From: Sanguinoderma infundibulare
Taxonomy: Eukaryota > Basidiomycota > Agaricomycetes > Polyporales > Polyporaceae
Length of the DNA: 64,000 nucleotides
Assembly (NCBI GenBank): GCA_032821775.1
Contig: JAVLRN010000006.1
Coordinates: forward strand, 1,612,001 to 1,676,000
Reading direction: 5' to 3'
The position numbers and the translations under genes were made by a program. The stretch's first letter is position 1. Every line of letters starts with the position of its first letter. This document shows, piece by piece, positions 35,218 through 47,480 of the stretch. The notes under the pieces are model-generated. The model did not search any database and was not told the origin of the DNA. It was given only the letters and a program-made list of their open reading frames with translations.

Positions 35218-35293
35218 GGTTGAATAGTCTAGTGGTAAGGCAAGACATCTATTCTGGTTCAGAGGAGACCCGGGTTCGACTCAGGACTTGACC
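35218..35293 (+). tRNA. tRNA-like element (degenerate tRNA gene or tRNA-derived SINE head)
   Basis: An A box (TAGTCTAGTGG, 35225-35235) and a B box (GGTTCGACTCA) lie at normal tRNA spacing. The 7 nt before the A box (GGTTGAA) pair at six positions with CTTGACC at the 3' end, allowing G-U pairs. The D stem GTCT/AGGC forms. A TTTT at 35297 could stop Pol III. The T stem and anticodon stem do not pair well, so no anticodon can be read. Confidence 0.4.
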
Positions 35294-36090
35294 AACTTTT
35301 ACAGTGGGTGGGCAGTGCGATTGGCTGGAGGACGTGTGAGAGGGCGGGGCGACGTCATGAGGAGGCCCGGCGAAAGTCCGCTGTCCTGATTGCATTCCTC
35401 CGCTGTGCTCGACTCTATGATTGGCGGCGAGTTTGTATTGGACGCGATGAGATGCGATTGAGCGGATATACATTGAGGCAGGCGAAGCGACGGATGTGGT
35501 CATGGCTCCGTGTCCGTCTCCTTCGCTCCCTGGGTTGGGGCGACGCATGGTAAAGCACCCTATCACGGCCCACGCTGTCCCTGCCAATGGGCTTCCATCT
35601 GCGTTCATTTTCCATCGCTGACGACCGGACTTTCCCAGTTTGATCCTGCCGGACCGGAGGCGAGCATGGGAGGTATGCGGGGAACGCAGGCATCGTCCGG
35701 CATCACGCCTAAGCGATGTCCTGCGTGCCCATTCGCCCAGCGCCGCGACCAATCGTCGACGACCGTGAACTCGCAAGATCTAATTCACATCCAGCTCAGC
35801 TGGAGGCCTCTCACTTTGCGTTCTTCATCACCTGCGTTCCCAAATCCTGGTAACGGCACAAGCGCGGGCTTCTCGTGCGATTGGCTGCCACTGGCTCGAC
35901 GCCGCACGAAGCAGCCCAAACATTCCCGTTCGGGCGGAGAGCTGTCGACGGTCCATGGCTCGCCGATGCCCGACCGGGAGCGTGCGCTAAGGGCGAGAGT
36001 TGGACGAGAAAGGAGGATTCATCCTGCCATCCTCCCTTGCTCCGCGGACCTCTCGTCCTCTGCTATCTCGGACGCCCGCCTGCGCGCGCA

Positions 36091-36096
36091 TATATA
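36091..36096 (+). promoter_or_regulatory. TATA box of amidase copy 1
   Basis: TATATA about 100 bp upstream of the ATG at 36190, followed by a CT-rich leader. Confidence 0.5.
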
Positions 36097-36189
36097 CGCC
36101 CTCCCTTTTCTCCTCCCTCCCCCGTCGCCAATTTGTCTTCGCCTGTTCTCCCTAGCCCTCCCCGAGTCGCACTAACTCTCTCTCAGAAC

Positions 36190-39100
36190 ATGTGGCCCTT
36201 CTCCGACCCCGCGTACGAGCAGGTCTCGCGCAGGAAGCTCGCTGCCCGCGACGACGCCCTCTCTGCGGGCCGTGCCCGCCCCTTCGAGCCTGATTGCGAA
36301 GAAACGGAAGATCGCTACATACATGCGACGGGTTCGTGTCCCCGCCTTCTTCTATGAACCTTCTCCATCACATGGCCCGCATCACTGATCAACCTTCTCT
36401 GCCTTCTCCAACCTTCAGCCAAGGAGATCGTCGAGCGCATATCCAAGGGCGAGTGGTCCGCTTCCGACGTCCTCGAAGCCTACATCTCCCGCGCGCTCCT
36501 CGCCCAAGACACGACCAACTGCCTCACAGAAGGTCGGTCCACGTCCGATTTCCCTTTTGTGTTTAGCACAGACCAGGTTTCTGACGGTCGCCGACGCCAA
36601 TGTGGTTCTAGTCTTCTTCCGCGAGGCGCGTGCACAGGCCCAAGCGCTGGATGCAGAGTTTGCCTCAACCGGAAAGATTCGCGGACCGCTTCATGGCGTC
36701 CCTGTCAGCTTCAAGGATGTCTGTGAGTAACGTTTCTCCGCTCGCGTTTGGACTTCTCGTGTTCTGACGACTTCCATGCTTCTCCCATTTCTCCCTTCAC
36801 AGTCGACGTTCGAGGATTCGACACCACCATGGGTTACTCCGCCCGGGCCTACAAGCCTTGTTTCGAGGACTCACAGGTGGGTCAGAGGTGCCGATGCCTG
36901 TATTCGACCGGTCCCTCGTGGGACCTGTTTCGTATTGGGCTTTTGACGGCGGCTCCCTTCGGCCTGCGCATTCGTGCACATCTGCGGCCCTCATTCAATT
37001 GTATCATGTCGTTAATAAGCCGGCGATTGATCGTCGACTATCCGACGGATGATCTAACTCCATGTCCGATAATGAACGGCACTTCCCCGTCTCCACGACT
37101 GCGCCTTGTCCCTCCTGACGATTGCATCCTGGCCATCTGTGACTGAACTTTGCCTTTATATGTCTAGGTCGTCGACCTTGTCCGCAAGGCGGGCGGGATC
37201 CCGATCGCGAAGACGAATGTGGCCCAGCTCGTATTCTTCTTCGAGTGTATTAACCCCGTTTGGGGTCGTACTCTCAACCCGTATACGCGATCGTATACGT
37301 CCGGAGGAACGAGTGGTGGCGAAGCTGCTCTTCTTGCGATGGACGGCGCTGCCCTTGGATGGGGCTCCGATATCGGAGGCTCGCTGAGGTCAGTTGACAT
37401 ACCGTTTGACAAACGCCATATGTTTTGTGGTTTAAACATTCATATGCTGACATGCGCCCGCCCCTGCCCGCAGAATCCCCGCATCTTTCTGTGGCGTCTA
37501 TTCCCTGAAGCCAGGCTGGGGTAGGATTAGTACGGGCGGCGCAGTCGGTAAGGGTCTTTTCTTGGTCTATAATCTTCAGGTCCATCGCGACCACCAACAG
37601 GCTTCTAGTGCCATATCGCGTCCTTGGCACGACAAAGTCGCTCACATCGTCTGCGCCCAGGTACATGGCCCGGGTTCGAGGCCATCCGCACTGTGGTTGG
37701 ACCGATGGGACGGTGAGTGGCACTGCGTGCGCGCGGGCTTCTGAATCCTCCGACAAGAACCAATCGCTGACCGCCGCGGACATATATGAAATCTTTCTCG
37801 CACATGACATAACTCTGCGACGCCGCCACGTTGCCTTCCGACGCTCACGCCGCGCGTTGTGCTACCACGACGGATTCGCGGGATGATTCCGGACGCCTGT
37901 GGAACTCTGTGCGCGCTCGCAACCCCCTCGCGTTCGACCCAATGCCCTCCACCGCTTGGATCGCGTCGATTCCCACGGCAGGTCCGTTGAGGACATCGAG
38001 CTCGGTGCGCGTCTCGTCTTTGGGAAGCAAGGCACCGAGTACGACCCCGCACCGATCCCATACCGGGAGCCGGACATGCCGAAGAAGTTGCGCTTTGGGT
38101 ACTACACCTCAGGTGAGTGTCCACTTTTCGCTGTTGTCCGCTCTGCATCCTCCGTCTCCGATAAGGTTGGCGTCGAAGGCTTCTGTGTTTCCTTATTCGG
38201 GTGTGCTGAGCGTGGCCACAATTTTCCCATACCGGAATTCGGATTTGGAGGCTCGCCCCCCGCGCGTGCGGGGGGTCTTCGCACTACGGGCGCAATGACT
38301 CTCGCACCCTTTAGATGCAGACACACAGTCGACACTCTCATGTCCCCCCTCGTATTTTTCGCCCCTTGCCGGAGATGAAGCACGCGGATCAGTGGTTGTT
38401 GCGTGTGTGGAACGTGGCGCTCATGTCGGGGGTGTGTTTGCAGACAACTACATCAAGCCCTCTCCCGCAAACCAGCGGGCAGTGCTCGAGACCGTGGAAG
38501 CGCTTCGCCGCGCAGGCCACGAGTGCGTCGAGTTTGTAGTGCCGCAAGGTGCGTGTGTTTTACGTCGTCGTTGTCGTGCGCGGAGCAGAGCGTTGATTAA
38601 GGTCCCAGCGCACCGCGCCATGGAGATCTTCATCGGTCTTACGGCGGCGGACGGATACAAGACCATCGCGGCCGACCTGGGAAGCGACCCCGTGGTGAGT
38701 TCGAGCTTCGTGCACCGCCCGCATAGAATGTGGCACGCTGACTGTGGCCTGGCTGCGCCCGTTGTCAGGAGCCGGGGGTCTCGTCCCTTCTACTTGGTCC
38801 GTGGTTGTATGGTGGGTTTCATTTGTTGCGCAGTTCTTTCAATTCAAGACTGACGAGGCTGGCTTCGGCGGGGGGCATATTGTCACAGGCTGGGTGCGGA
38901 ACAGCGCGGCGTGGATGGTGGGGAAGGTGCTCAAGGACGACAAGCTGCCGGGGATGGTGCGCGCGGCGTCGTGCAAGTCGGTGCAAGAGTTCCACAAGTG
39001 GGTTCAGAAGCGGGACGAATACTCCCGCATGTTCTACCGCGAGGTCCGTGTGTCGAGTGGGGGTTGCGAAAGTGCTCGCGAAAGCCTAACGTTCTGTTCT

Positions 39101-39616
39101 GTGCCATCGTCCAGGTCTGGGACAAGTACCGGTTTGACGGCATCCTAGCGCCCGTCCTCTCGCTGCCGGCATTGCCGCACGAGTAAGTGGCCCATCACGT
39201 TCTTCTCCGCGCCACGACGTGCTGAACTCGAGCTCTTCGACAGCTCCTGCAAGTACCTCTCTGCGCTCGCGTGCGCCACGCTCCTCTACAACACGGTCGA
39301 CAGCCCTGTCGGCGTCGTCCCTGTGACGCATGTGCGCCCGTCGGACGTCGCGACGGCCGAGTGGACGAACCCGCGCGTTGGTGCCGGGCACGGGTCTCCG
39401 GTGGTCGAGAAGCTGCTGTACGGGACGCCTGACAAGGACGGGATCGGCAGGGACGGTTTCTACGACGTGGAGAAGATGGCTGGGATCCCGGTGGGCATCC
39501 AGATCATCGGGAAGAAGTGGGAGGAGGAGAAGGTCATCGAGATGATGAAGGTCGTCGACGGCGCGCTCGGGCCACGACCCTTCGGACCGCTGACCTGGGC
39601 GGGGCAGGGGCGATGA
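36190..39616 (+). CDS. Amidase-signature hydrolase, tandem copy 1
   Basis: Hydrolase of the amidase signature family, close in plan to fungal acetamidase/fatty-acid amide hydrolase-like enzymes; substrate unknown. Fourteen exons (36190-36331, 36419-36532, 36612-36722, 36803-36876, 37168-37388, 37474-37547, 37661-37712, 37982-38112, 38444-38548, 38609-38694, 38769-38811, 38889-39043, 39115-39182, 39244-39616) are all in phase and give 582 residues. The Ser-cisSer-Lys triad is present: K120 in PVSFKDV, S196 in SGGTSGGEAA and S219 in GSDIGGSLR. Other family marks are RGPLHGVP, GFDTTMGYSA, GIPIAKTNVAQ, SFCGVYSLKPGWGRIS and EKMAGIPVGIQIIG. No signal peptide; it starts MWPFSDPAYEQ. Copy 2 has the same exon pattern. 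Confidence 0.9.
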
Positions 39617-41013
39617 GCCCGACGCGTGTTGCAGGACACAAATCTTATGTGATATGTGAGTCGTACGGTTCCCGCAGCGCCGCTCTCCTTCTGATACGTT
39701 TTGTTCTGGTAGATTGCGACGGACCGTTGGATGATATTGCGCCAGCCCCACGATCTTACTGACCACATGCTACCCGATGGGGGATGCCTGCTAATTTACT
39801 CCATATATAGTTATCTTGCCTGCTCTCGACTTACTGACCATACCGCTCTCATGGTGGCCCACTGTACTACTCACTGCACATGCTGTACTATGCACTCGCT
39901 CGCTCTGCTAACTTGTTCATAACTATACCTACTGTCTCTCCATGTACATAGTGTACATATACATGTCTCTGTGTGTACTCGTACTCCTACGCGAGTGATG
40001 CGCCCATCGTCTCATGTCGTAAGGAAATGACGGGGATAAAGAGGGCGTTGTGGGCGTGTATGTACGCAGGTTCGCGGCCACTTAAGACTAGCGTAAGTGC
40101 GGCACCTTGCGGCTGGCGGCGATCGACTGCCTTGGGCTCGATCGTTGGCAGATTCCCAGGGATGGTCGATTGAGAGTAAGCATACCGTGCATTGGGGAGA
40201 ACGGTTAGGGCGACCCTGAGGCCTCCCTTGCTCTGTCGAACTGAGACCGAGCATGATGGAGGCGAAACTTGAAGGTTAAGAAGGGCGACGGCCCGGCGGT
40301 CCGTCCGCACAGATGACAGCGGGGGTCGACGTCGAGCGCTGCCTGGCCCCGAGCGTCAGCTTCCTCTCTCGTCTCGACATTGTCATCCCGCCTGCCTAGT
40401 CCTTCATTTTGTCTGGGTTTCAAATTTGAATCGTCTTCGTTCGTCTTCTCGAGCAGATTTGTGTCCGACAAGGTCGGTGTTGGGTGGCCAATCCGTGGCA
40501 TGGCCCTCCACCTGGAGCTGATGATTGGACGGGCGGACATTGATCGCCCTAGAGGTCCCCCCAAAGCATCGACGTGCTTCCCACTCGGGTTGAGCTCGAC
40601 AGTGCGCGCCCACGCGCCCCGCCTATGGTTATTTTTGCCCCCCAGCTCGTGGAGGTGGCGTTGTCGAATGGCGGTAGCCAGGGGCTTCTCGAACGTCCAC
40701 ACCCCTCGAGATCTGGACGAACGAGGACGAAGCGCACCCTGCAGAGGACACGGCCTTCGTCCTTGTGCGCGCCACGTGTGCCCATGAAGCGTCGTCCTCT
40801 CCTGTGACGCGATGACGCCTGCGGCTGGCCTGCAAGCCACTTGGCCTGCCTGCCGGCTCCATTAACTCATGTCGCGAGTGGCCCCGCCCTCGGACTCGGA
40901 GGCCATTTCGGTGTTGCATCCATTCCGCTTCCGTCGTCTTGTCTTCGGCTATAAAGTAGGCCTCCTCCGTCGGTCGGTCCCCTGAGCTCTTGTCCAGCCT
41001 TTGCGAGTTCAGG
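39617..41013. other. Intergenic between the tandem amidases
   Basis: 1.4 kb with the 3' UTR of copy 1 and the promoter of copy 2 (TATAAA at 40950). No convincing exon or repeat seen; open frames on both strands over 40200-40900 lack recognisable protein features. Confidence 0.5.
40950..40955 (+). promoter_or_regulatory. TATA box of amidase copy 2
   Basis: TATAAA 64 bp upstream of the ATG at 41014. Confidence 0.55.
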
Positions 41014-44000
41014 ATGTGGCCCTTCTTTACTGCGCCCGCCTACGTACAGGTCTCCAAAAGGAAGCGGGCCGCCCGCGCTATGGCAATCGGTGGCGGCTCC
41101 TCGGAGGACAGGGACAACAAGGCCCTGCCAGACGGGGCGGAGGTCTACTTGCGAGCGTCGGGTAGGTCCACACTTCGTCATGGAACACGTCCATTTCACT
41201 CACACTTGGAGACGTCACCCCAGCGTCAGAGATCGTCGACCGCATCTCCAAAGGCGAATGGACAGCCTCCCAGGTTCTCGAAGCCTACATCGCTCGCGCG
41301 ACCTTGGCGCACGAGTTGACGAACTGCTTGACAGAAGGTCCGGCGCACATCCTTCATGTCCCAAGCTCAAAGTTAACTCAAGCTGTCAATACTCACATTA
41401 CCTCCTTCACCTCCAACCCCAGTCTTCTTCTCGCAGGCCCGAGCAGAAGCTAGGGCGCTAGACGAGGAATTTGTCTCGACGGGCACCATCCGGGGACCTC
41501 TACATGGGGTTCCGGTCAGCTTCAAGGATCTCTGTTGGTCATTCCTTCTCGGAGCGCATTCGCTTGTCGCCGCTGACATGTGTTTCCTCTCATTCGTCCC
41601 CGCCAGTCGACATCAAGGGCTATGACACCACGATGGGCTACTCGTCCTATGCCGACAAGCCCGCTTTGGAAGATGCGCGTGTGAGTGCAGAGTTTTCCCG
41701 AAATGAACCGTCTTCGCCGCGCCCGCACTCGGGCCGCGGCGACCATGCGCGTGGAGTCCCACTTATACATACATTCCTGTCGGATGCTTGTACTGACCGA
41801 TCCCTTCTTGCCCATCATAGGTTGTCGCCCTCGTTCGAGCAGCTGGCGGAATCCCGATCGCGAAGACTAACGTTGCGCAGTTGATGTTCTTCTTCGAGTG
41901 TTCGAATCCGGTCTGGGGGCGCACTCTTAACCCCTTCAGCAAGGCGTATACGTCCGGCGGCTCCAGTGGTGGTGAATGTGCTCTGCTCGCATTGGACGGT
42001 TCGGCCCTCGGCTGGGGTTCGGACATCGGTGGTTCCCTGAGGTCAGTGAACCTAGAAGGGCTCCGCCATGCGGTCATCCCATGCAATTCCGTCACAGCCG
42101 ACCAGCACCGTACTGACACCTGATTCGCCCAATTGTGTCCCCAGGATACCGGCATCCTTCTGCGGTGTCTACTCGCTCAAGCCCGGCTGGGGTCGCATCA
42201 GCACGACCGGTGCCCAAGGTACGCGCCCCGACGTTTACGGAGCCCTCTTACGCGCTTCGTACCTCTCTTCTTTCTCGTTCGTGCATTGCGTTGATTCTTA
42301 TTCATCGTTCTTCGCTCTTCGCCGCCGGCGCCCGTCGAATCCCCATTCGCTGACTTCCCCGTCGCCTGTTCGCAGACACATTTCCTGGCATCGAAGCCGT
42401 CCGACCCGCCCTCGGTCCAATCGCCAGGTGAGTGCGCGCGGAGCGCCCCCCGCCTCCTCTATTTCTCCTGTCAGATAGCCCTGCAGAGATGCTAAGCGGC
42501 TGTCATCCGACGATCGTCGCCGTCCATGCAACGAAACAGATCCGTGCAAGATCTCGAGCTCGCGGCACGTCTCGTGTTCGGCGTGTCGGGTAAGGAATTC
42601 GACCCTGCCCCGCTCCCGTACCGGGACGTTCAGCTCCCAGAGAGGCTCCGGTTTGGATACTATCTGTCCGGTGCGTCTCCCCCATTGGCTTCCTGGTTTT
42701 ACTCACATTCGGACGCCGCTGCGGTTGCATTTAATTCCCCCCTGCACTTTCGCACCGCTTGTGGCAACCTGCTATTCCTGACATCGTTCGACGTGCTTTG
42801 AACGACGCTCATCTGCCCATCCACCCCACAGACGGCTACGTGAAGGCTTCTCCGGCCAATCAACGAGCGGTACGAGAGGCCGTCGAGGCGCTCCGCAGAG
42901 TCGGCCACGAGTGCGTAGAGTTTGACTTCCCGCAGGGTATGCGCCGAGCAATCATGGCTGCCAATTACGCGGCCATCCCCATCCTAACGGCTTCTTCCAG
43001 CGGCAGAAGCGGTGGAAGTCTTCATGTCTATCACATCAGCCGACGGCCTGAAGACGATACAGGAACCCATGAAGGGCGATCCGACCGTGAGTACTGCTCG
43101 CGATTCTGAATGCCTGTCTGCTGCCAGTACGACACAATCCACAACGAAACTAAAAAAAAAATTATGACGTTGACAGGAGCCGGGGGTGTCCACGACCCTG
43201 CTCAGCGCTTCGCTACCTGGTAACGTCCCCGTTCCTCCTTTAACGTTCAGAAATCTCACAAGAAAGTACGAAAATGCGACATCCACTGCAGATTGTGTGC
43301 GTAAGGCCCTCGGCTGGTGTGTAAAGAACATCCTGGGAGACGAAATCCTGAGCGCCACCGTGCTCGGAACCCATCCGTCGACAGTGCAAGAGTACTACAA
43401 AGCGTCGCTCCGACGAGATGCGTACACTCGCATGTTCCACAAGGAGGTCCGTCCCATTCGACGTCCCGCATACCCACGAGACCGGCCGTTGACACATGCA
43501 TCCACTCTACCTCTCCAGGTCTGGGACAAGCACGACTTCGACGGCATCCTCGGCCCCGTCCTCGCGCTGCCCGCGCTGCCGCACAAGTAAGTAACGTCCC
43601 CAAAAAAAATATCCACGGCGTCTTGCCCAGGTCTCGCTGACGGAACCCACCCCTTCCTCAGCTCATGCAGGTACATCTCCCCGCTCGCCGCCGCCGACAT
43701 GCCGTACAACATCATGAACCTCCCCGCGGGCGTCGTGCCCGTCACGCGCGTCGGCCCCGCCGACGTCGCGACCGCGGCGTGGACGGACGTGTCGGTCGGG
43801 CGCGGGCACGGCTCATGGGTGCTCGAGCGCCTCCTCTACGGCTGGGGCCACGGCCGCGGCGGGTTCTACGACGCCGAGCGGATGGCCGGCGTCCCGGTCG
43901 GGGTGCAGGTCGTCGGGCGGCGGTGGGAGGAGGAGAAGGTGGTGGAGATGATGAAGGTGCTCGACGGGGCGCTGGGCACGCGGGGCTTTGGGCCGTTCAG

Positions 44001-44022
44001 CTGGACCGGGGAGGAGCAGTAG
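41014..44022 (+). CDS. Amidase-signature hydrolase, tandem copy 2
   Basis: Tandem paralogue of copy 1, 580 residues from fourteen exons (41014-41161, 41224-41337, 41423-41533, 41607-41680, 41821-42041, 42145-42218, 42376-42427, 42540-42670, 42832-42936, 43001-43086, 43177-43219, 43292-43446, 43519-43586, 43662-44022). Twelve of the fourteen exons have exactly the length of their partner in copy 1; only the first and last differ. The triad is intact: K122 in PVSFKDL, S198 in SGGSSGGECA and S221 in GSDIGGSLR. The most diverged part is after the TM-free middle (PGVSTTLLSASLPG in place of PGVSSLLLGPWLYG). Duplicate genes with both triads kept suggest divergence in substrate or regulation rather than decay. 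Confidence 0.9.
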
Positions 44023-44802
44023 GTGGTTCGAAACCTAGGATTATTATGAGAGTTTGCGGTTGCTGGCAGTGGGGCTTCGGAAAGAGAGGAGTTGCCCTTG
44101 ATGCCCGCGCCCTTGTGTTATGTATGCATCACTTATTCGCGCCACTACGCTTTTTATAGCTATACGGACCTAATGATTTCGACCTTCTGTCTTGCTTCTG
44201 TCTGTTCTGGAGGTGTGGGCTAAGAACAAGCTCTCAGTGAGCGCTTTCGGGGCTGCACCTCTTTCGGACAGCAACCCTTGCTACAAGACTGGCACATACA
44301 TACCACTGATGCATCTCACGCAAACCATCTATCCACGTACTTACATATTCGCGGCGTGTCGAAGGCCACCATTTGGCTTCTATGCGAACGCCCGCAACAC
44401 TGCTCAATCGACTCCCTGATTTGAACGAACATGCAACGTACGCTCATCGTTATCGATTTCACGCATAAAAATCAGACCAACCTGTCATGGTGATATTCCT
44501 AGGAGCCAGAAGAACACAGGGCTTGCGGGCACCGCTTGTAACACGTAACTCGATGACCGACTGGGCGAGGTACGAAAGCCCAGCCTGGCCCAGCCTCAGC
44601 CTGCTGCCTCGCCTTCCACGTACGCAAGAGGCGGTAATAGCCTGCATTTGAGTCCTATGTACCAAAACCTGCATGGACGAAGGAGCTATCCGCACTAGGA
44701 GTGGAGGGGTGGGGGGATATTATGGCAGAGCACATAACCATGAAGGATGGTATTGCGCACGCACAAGTACAGTATGCACTCGCCAGCTCGACCAGAGCTC
44801 GG
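44023..44802. other. Intergenic, convergent 3' ends
   Basis: 780 bp between amidase 2 and COX23 stops, with AT-rich 3' UTR-like sequence near 44100-44170. No gene seen. Confidence 0.5.
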
Positions 44803-45328
44803 CTAGTCCACTTCCTTGCCGGCTCGACGGTCAGCTCTCCGCTGCTCCATCTTTGAGAGAGGGAGGAGGAGTCAGTCGGTCGGACGACGAGTAACGAGAC
44901 AGTGTTTCTCAAATCGAACTCACCCAGACCTTCTTGCAGTCCCTGTACGCCTGGAAGTAGTCCAGGCACTTTTCGCGGTCATATTCAAACTTGTTCATGC
45001 AATCCATGGACGCCTTGGACGCGTGCGCACATGGGCTAGAGGGAGGCATCGCGCGGCCGTGATGACGAGGACAGAAGACAGGTGAGCGGCGGCCCCGGGG
45101 CGCGAGGTCAGCAGGAAACGCACTCGACAAACTTGGAGATCTCCTTGTTCTGGTGTATTGCATAGAGGTGGATGTTCAGCGTGCATGTGCTTCTCGGGGA
45201 TGCGGCAGAGGAGGGACGGAGCGTACTTTGAAGTGCTTCAGATAGGGCTCGGGCTGCGCGTTCGCCTGGGGCTCAGGCAGCGCAACGTCCTTGTCGTTCT
45301 CGGGTGCGTCTGTCGTCCGCGAAACCAT
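44803..45328 (-). CDS. COX23: Cox23, twin CX9C intermembrane-space protein
   Basis: Small mitochondrial intermembrane-space protein needed for cytochrome oxidase assembly, imported by the Mia40 relay. Four exons (45227-45328, 45124-45149, 44924-45035, 44803-44850) give 95 residues. The core reads [11 protein letters not shown] followed by two perfect CX9C motifs ([11 protein letters not shown] and [11 protein letters not shown]), then [15 protein letters not shown], which is diagnostic for Cox23. The N-terminal 34 residues are polar ([24 protein letters not shown]). Exon 2 is only 26 nt. The gene is divergent from FIS1 with 227 bp between the start codons. Confidence 0.93.
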
Positions 45329-45555
45329 GGCCGCCTGCGCGCGACAAGGAGATAAAACCGGAGGGCTGGGGAGACAAGTCAGGACTAGTCGGAGAGACAC
45401 TCGCACTCGGACGTTGCGGAACCAAAGCACGTGGCTTTTGCCGCCTGGTGCCGAGCCTCTCCGAGTCGCGTCTGTCAACTCTCGGCACCATCATATGTAC
45501 CCTCTTGTCCTCCGCTAACCGCTCCTCCACTCACCTTTCGACACCCTCACAACAC
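45329..45555. promoter_or_regulatory. Shared promoter of COX23 and FIS1
   Basis: Only 227 bp separate two divergent genes for mitochondrial proteins, so core promoter elements are likely shared. No TATA box seen. Confidence 0.55.
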
Positions 45556-46367
45556 ATGGCGACCGAACTGCCGTACGCTGCAGATGCCGAGGAGGCGCTG
45601 TCCTACGACGAGCTCGAGGTGAGAACACACCCCATCGTGCGGAAACCACGCGGCTCCTCGGGAGTGTTTGTGTGGCCTCGAACGAGTACCAGAACGCTGA
45701 AACGCGCCCGTCCGTGCGCAGGTCCTCCGGCTGCAGTACCAGAAGGAGCTCTCCCAGTCGCACGTCACCGTACAGACAAAGTTCAACTATGCGTGGGGCC
45801 TCGTCAAGAGCCCGCTGAGGGAGCACCAGGTCGAGGGCGTCCGGCTGCTGCAAGGTGCGTGCCACATCCACCCACGGGCTTCCGCCGCATTCCTTCTCAC
45901 ACGACGTCGCGTGCAGAGATATACCGCGCCGAGCCCGCACGGCGGAGGGAGTGCCTCTACTACCTCGCGCTCGGACACTACAAGATGGGCAACTACGACG
46001 AGGCCCGGCGGTTCAACGGTGCGTCCTCTCATCCCTCACACCCTGCTGCGCACCCGCGTCTGAATGACGTCTTTGTCTTTCCATCCCCTCCTCTTCTTCG
46101 GTGTATCCCATCGCTCTCCGGCCGTCTCCCTTCACAGCCCTCCTTCTCGACAAGGAGCCAACAAATCTCCAAGCGCAGAGCCTCTCGGGGCTCATCGACA
46201 AGCGAGTGACGAGAGGTGCGTCCGCAACAAGCTTCCGAGCGTATATATCCGCGCTCTGACTCCGTGCGCTCCCAGACGGGTACATTGGCATGGCAATCGT
46301 CGGAGGGGTCGCGGCGCTCGGGACGCTCGTCCTCGCCTCCGTCATACGGCGAGCATCTCGCAAATGA
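45556..46367 (+). CDS. FIS1: Fis1, mitochondrial fission adaptor
   Basis: Tail-anchored protein of the outer mitochondrial and peroxisomal membranes that takes part in recruiting the dynamin Dnm1. Five exons (45556-45618, 45722-45854, 45917-46018, 46138-46215, 46276-46367) give 155 residues. The TPR-like bundle is clear: [57 protein letters not shown] and [22 protein letters not shown]-terminal TM anchor ([20 protein letters not shown]) is followed by the basic tail RRASRK. The length is typical for the family. Confidence 0.95.
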
Positions 46368-47480
46368 ATGTACGCTCGCGCCCCGTCTGACCATTGCTCT
46401 TTCTCTCGCCCTCCTTTCATACTCGCGCGTGTGCATCGCTCCTCCCGCCGTGACCCCCTCTTGACCTGCTGGAACGAACCGGTCCGAAACGAATGACCCC
46501 GCTCACCGAACAACAACACCGCCAAATGACGAACATGAACAACTCTTGACTTGTGCATAACGACCCTCATGTCCATAACCAACACATCGTGTCTCCCTGC
46601 TGCTATCCGATCCTACGTCCCGTCGCCTCGCCTTCCCATCGCTGTCGTCCTGGTTCCGTTATTCGCTAATTTGTGTTATCATATTTTTGGGACATGGACG
46701 TTGATTGGGATGCTCGCTCGACTGGTCTGCAGGAACCGTCCCTGATCCCGTCCATTGTATTTCTAACAGGACCGAACATATGTCGCACCTTCACCTTAAA
46801 CTCCCATTCGGTCCTAGCAAGCTGACTCTGCTGGGAGATCACCGCACATGTTAGACGTCACTCAGGTAGAACACTATTCGAGTACGTGACCGTCTATCCA
46901 CATCGGTGCATACTATTACACGCAAACGTAACTTGGGTGGATGCCAAGCAAGAGGTGGCGCCCATCTATGACGAAAAACGGGGCCCAGTACGATAGACAT
47001 TGTCCGTCATTGACGACAGCAAAAGTCAGGATGAATGAGAACATGGCGGTATCACAGGGGATGCTTCGTTGAGATGCGCATGTAATGTGGCTACGATGCA
47101 CCACTAGGCGTTGTACGTGCTGCGTGATATGGAGTCTACAAAAACATTGGGTTGGGTGAGATGCGAGTGGCGTAGAGGATAGCAGGGCGTGTGGAAGATG
47201 CGAGGAACGTCGGGGAACATGGAGCGGCGCGGAGGACGTTTTTGGAAGCGGGAGAGGGGCCCAACACGTCCAGCGCGGTGGATGCTAAATGTGGGACCGG
47301 GGGACGATAGGTTGGGCGGAGAAGCAAGACTCGTGCGCTAGGGGCCGAGCCAATAACCTACAGCAAAAAACAAACAAACTAGAGGACAACAACAAGAGCA
47401 GAGCGACGATGACGATACAGTGGGGTTATGCGACAGATGATGTTGATGAAGACAAGGGTGGGTGCGGTGGTGGACAATGG
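46368..47480. other. Intergenic 1.1 kb, convergent 3' ends
   Basis: Between FIS1 and the M50B-like gene. I see no exon, repeat or RNA gene. It includes an AT-richer stretch near 46650-46700 that could be the FIS1 polyadenylation region. Confidence 0.5.

Larger units (their letters stand above)
34673..36189. other. Intergenic 1.5 kb before the amidase pair
   Basis: Contains a tRNA-like element (35218-35293) and the amidase 1 promoter with TATATA at 36091. A long open frame over 35510-36175 shows no protein-like composition. No other gene seen. Confidence 0.5.

Noticed and set aside
35510..36175. 221-codon open frame before amidase copy 1
   Set aside because: Low-complexity translation, overlaps the TATA box and leader of the amidase.
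45304..46209. 301-codon open frame over the COX23/FIS1 region
   Set aside because: It crosses the shared promoter and several FIS1 introns in a different frame from Fis1.
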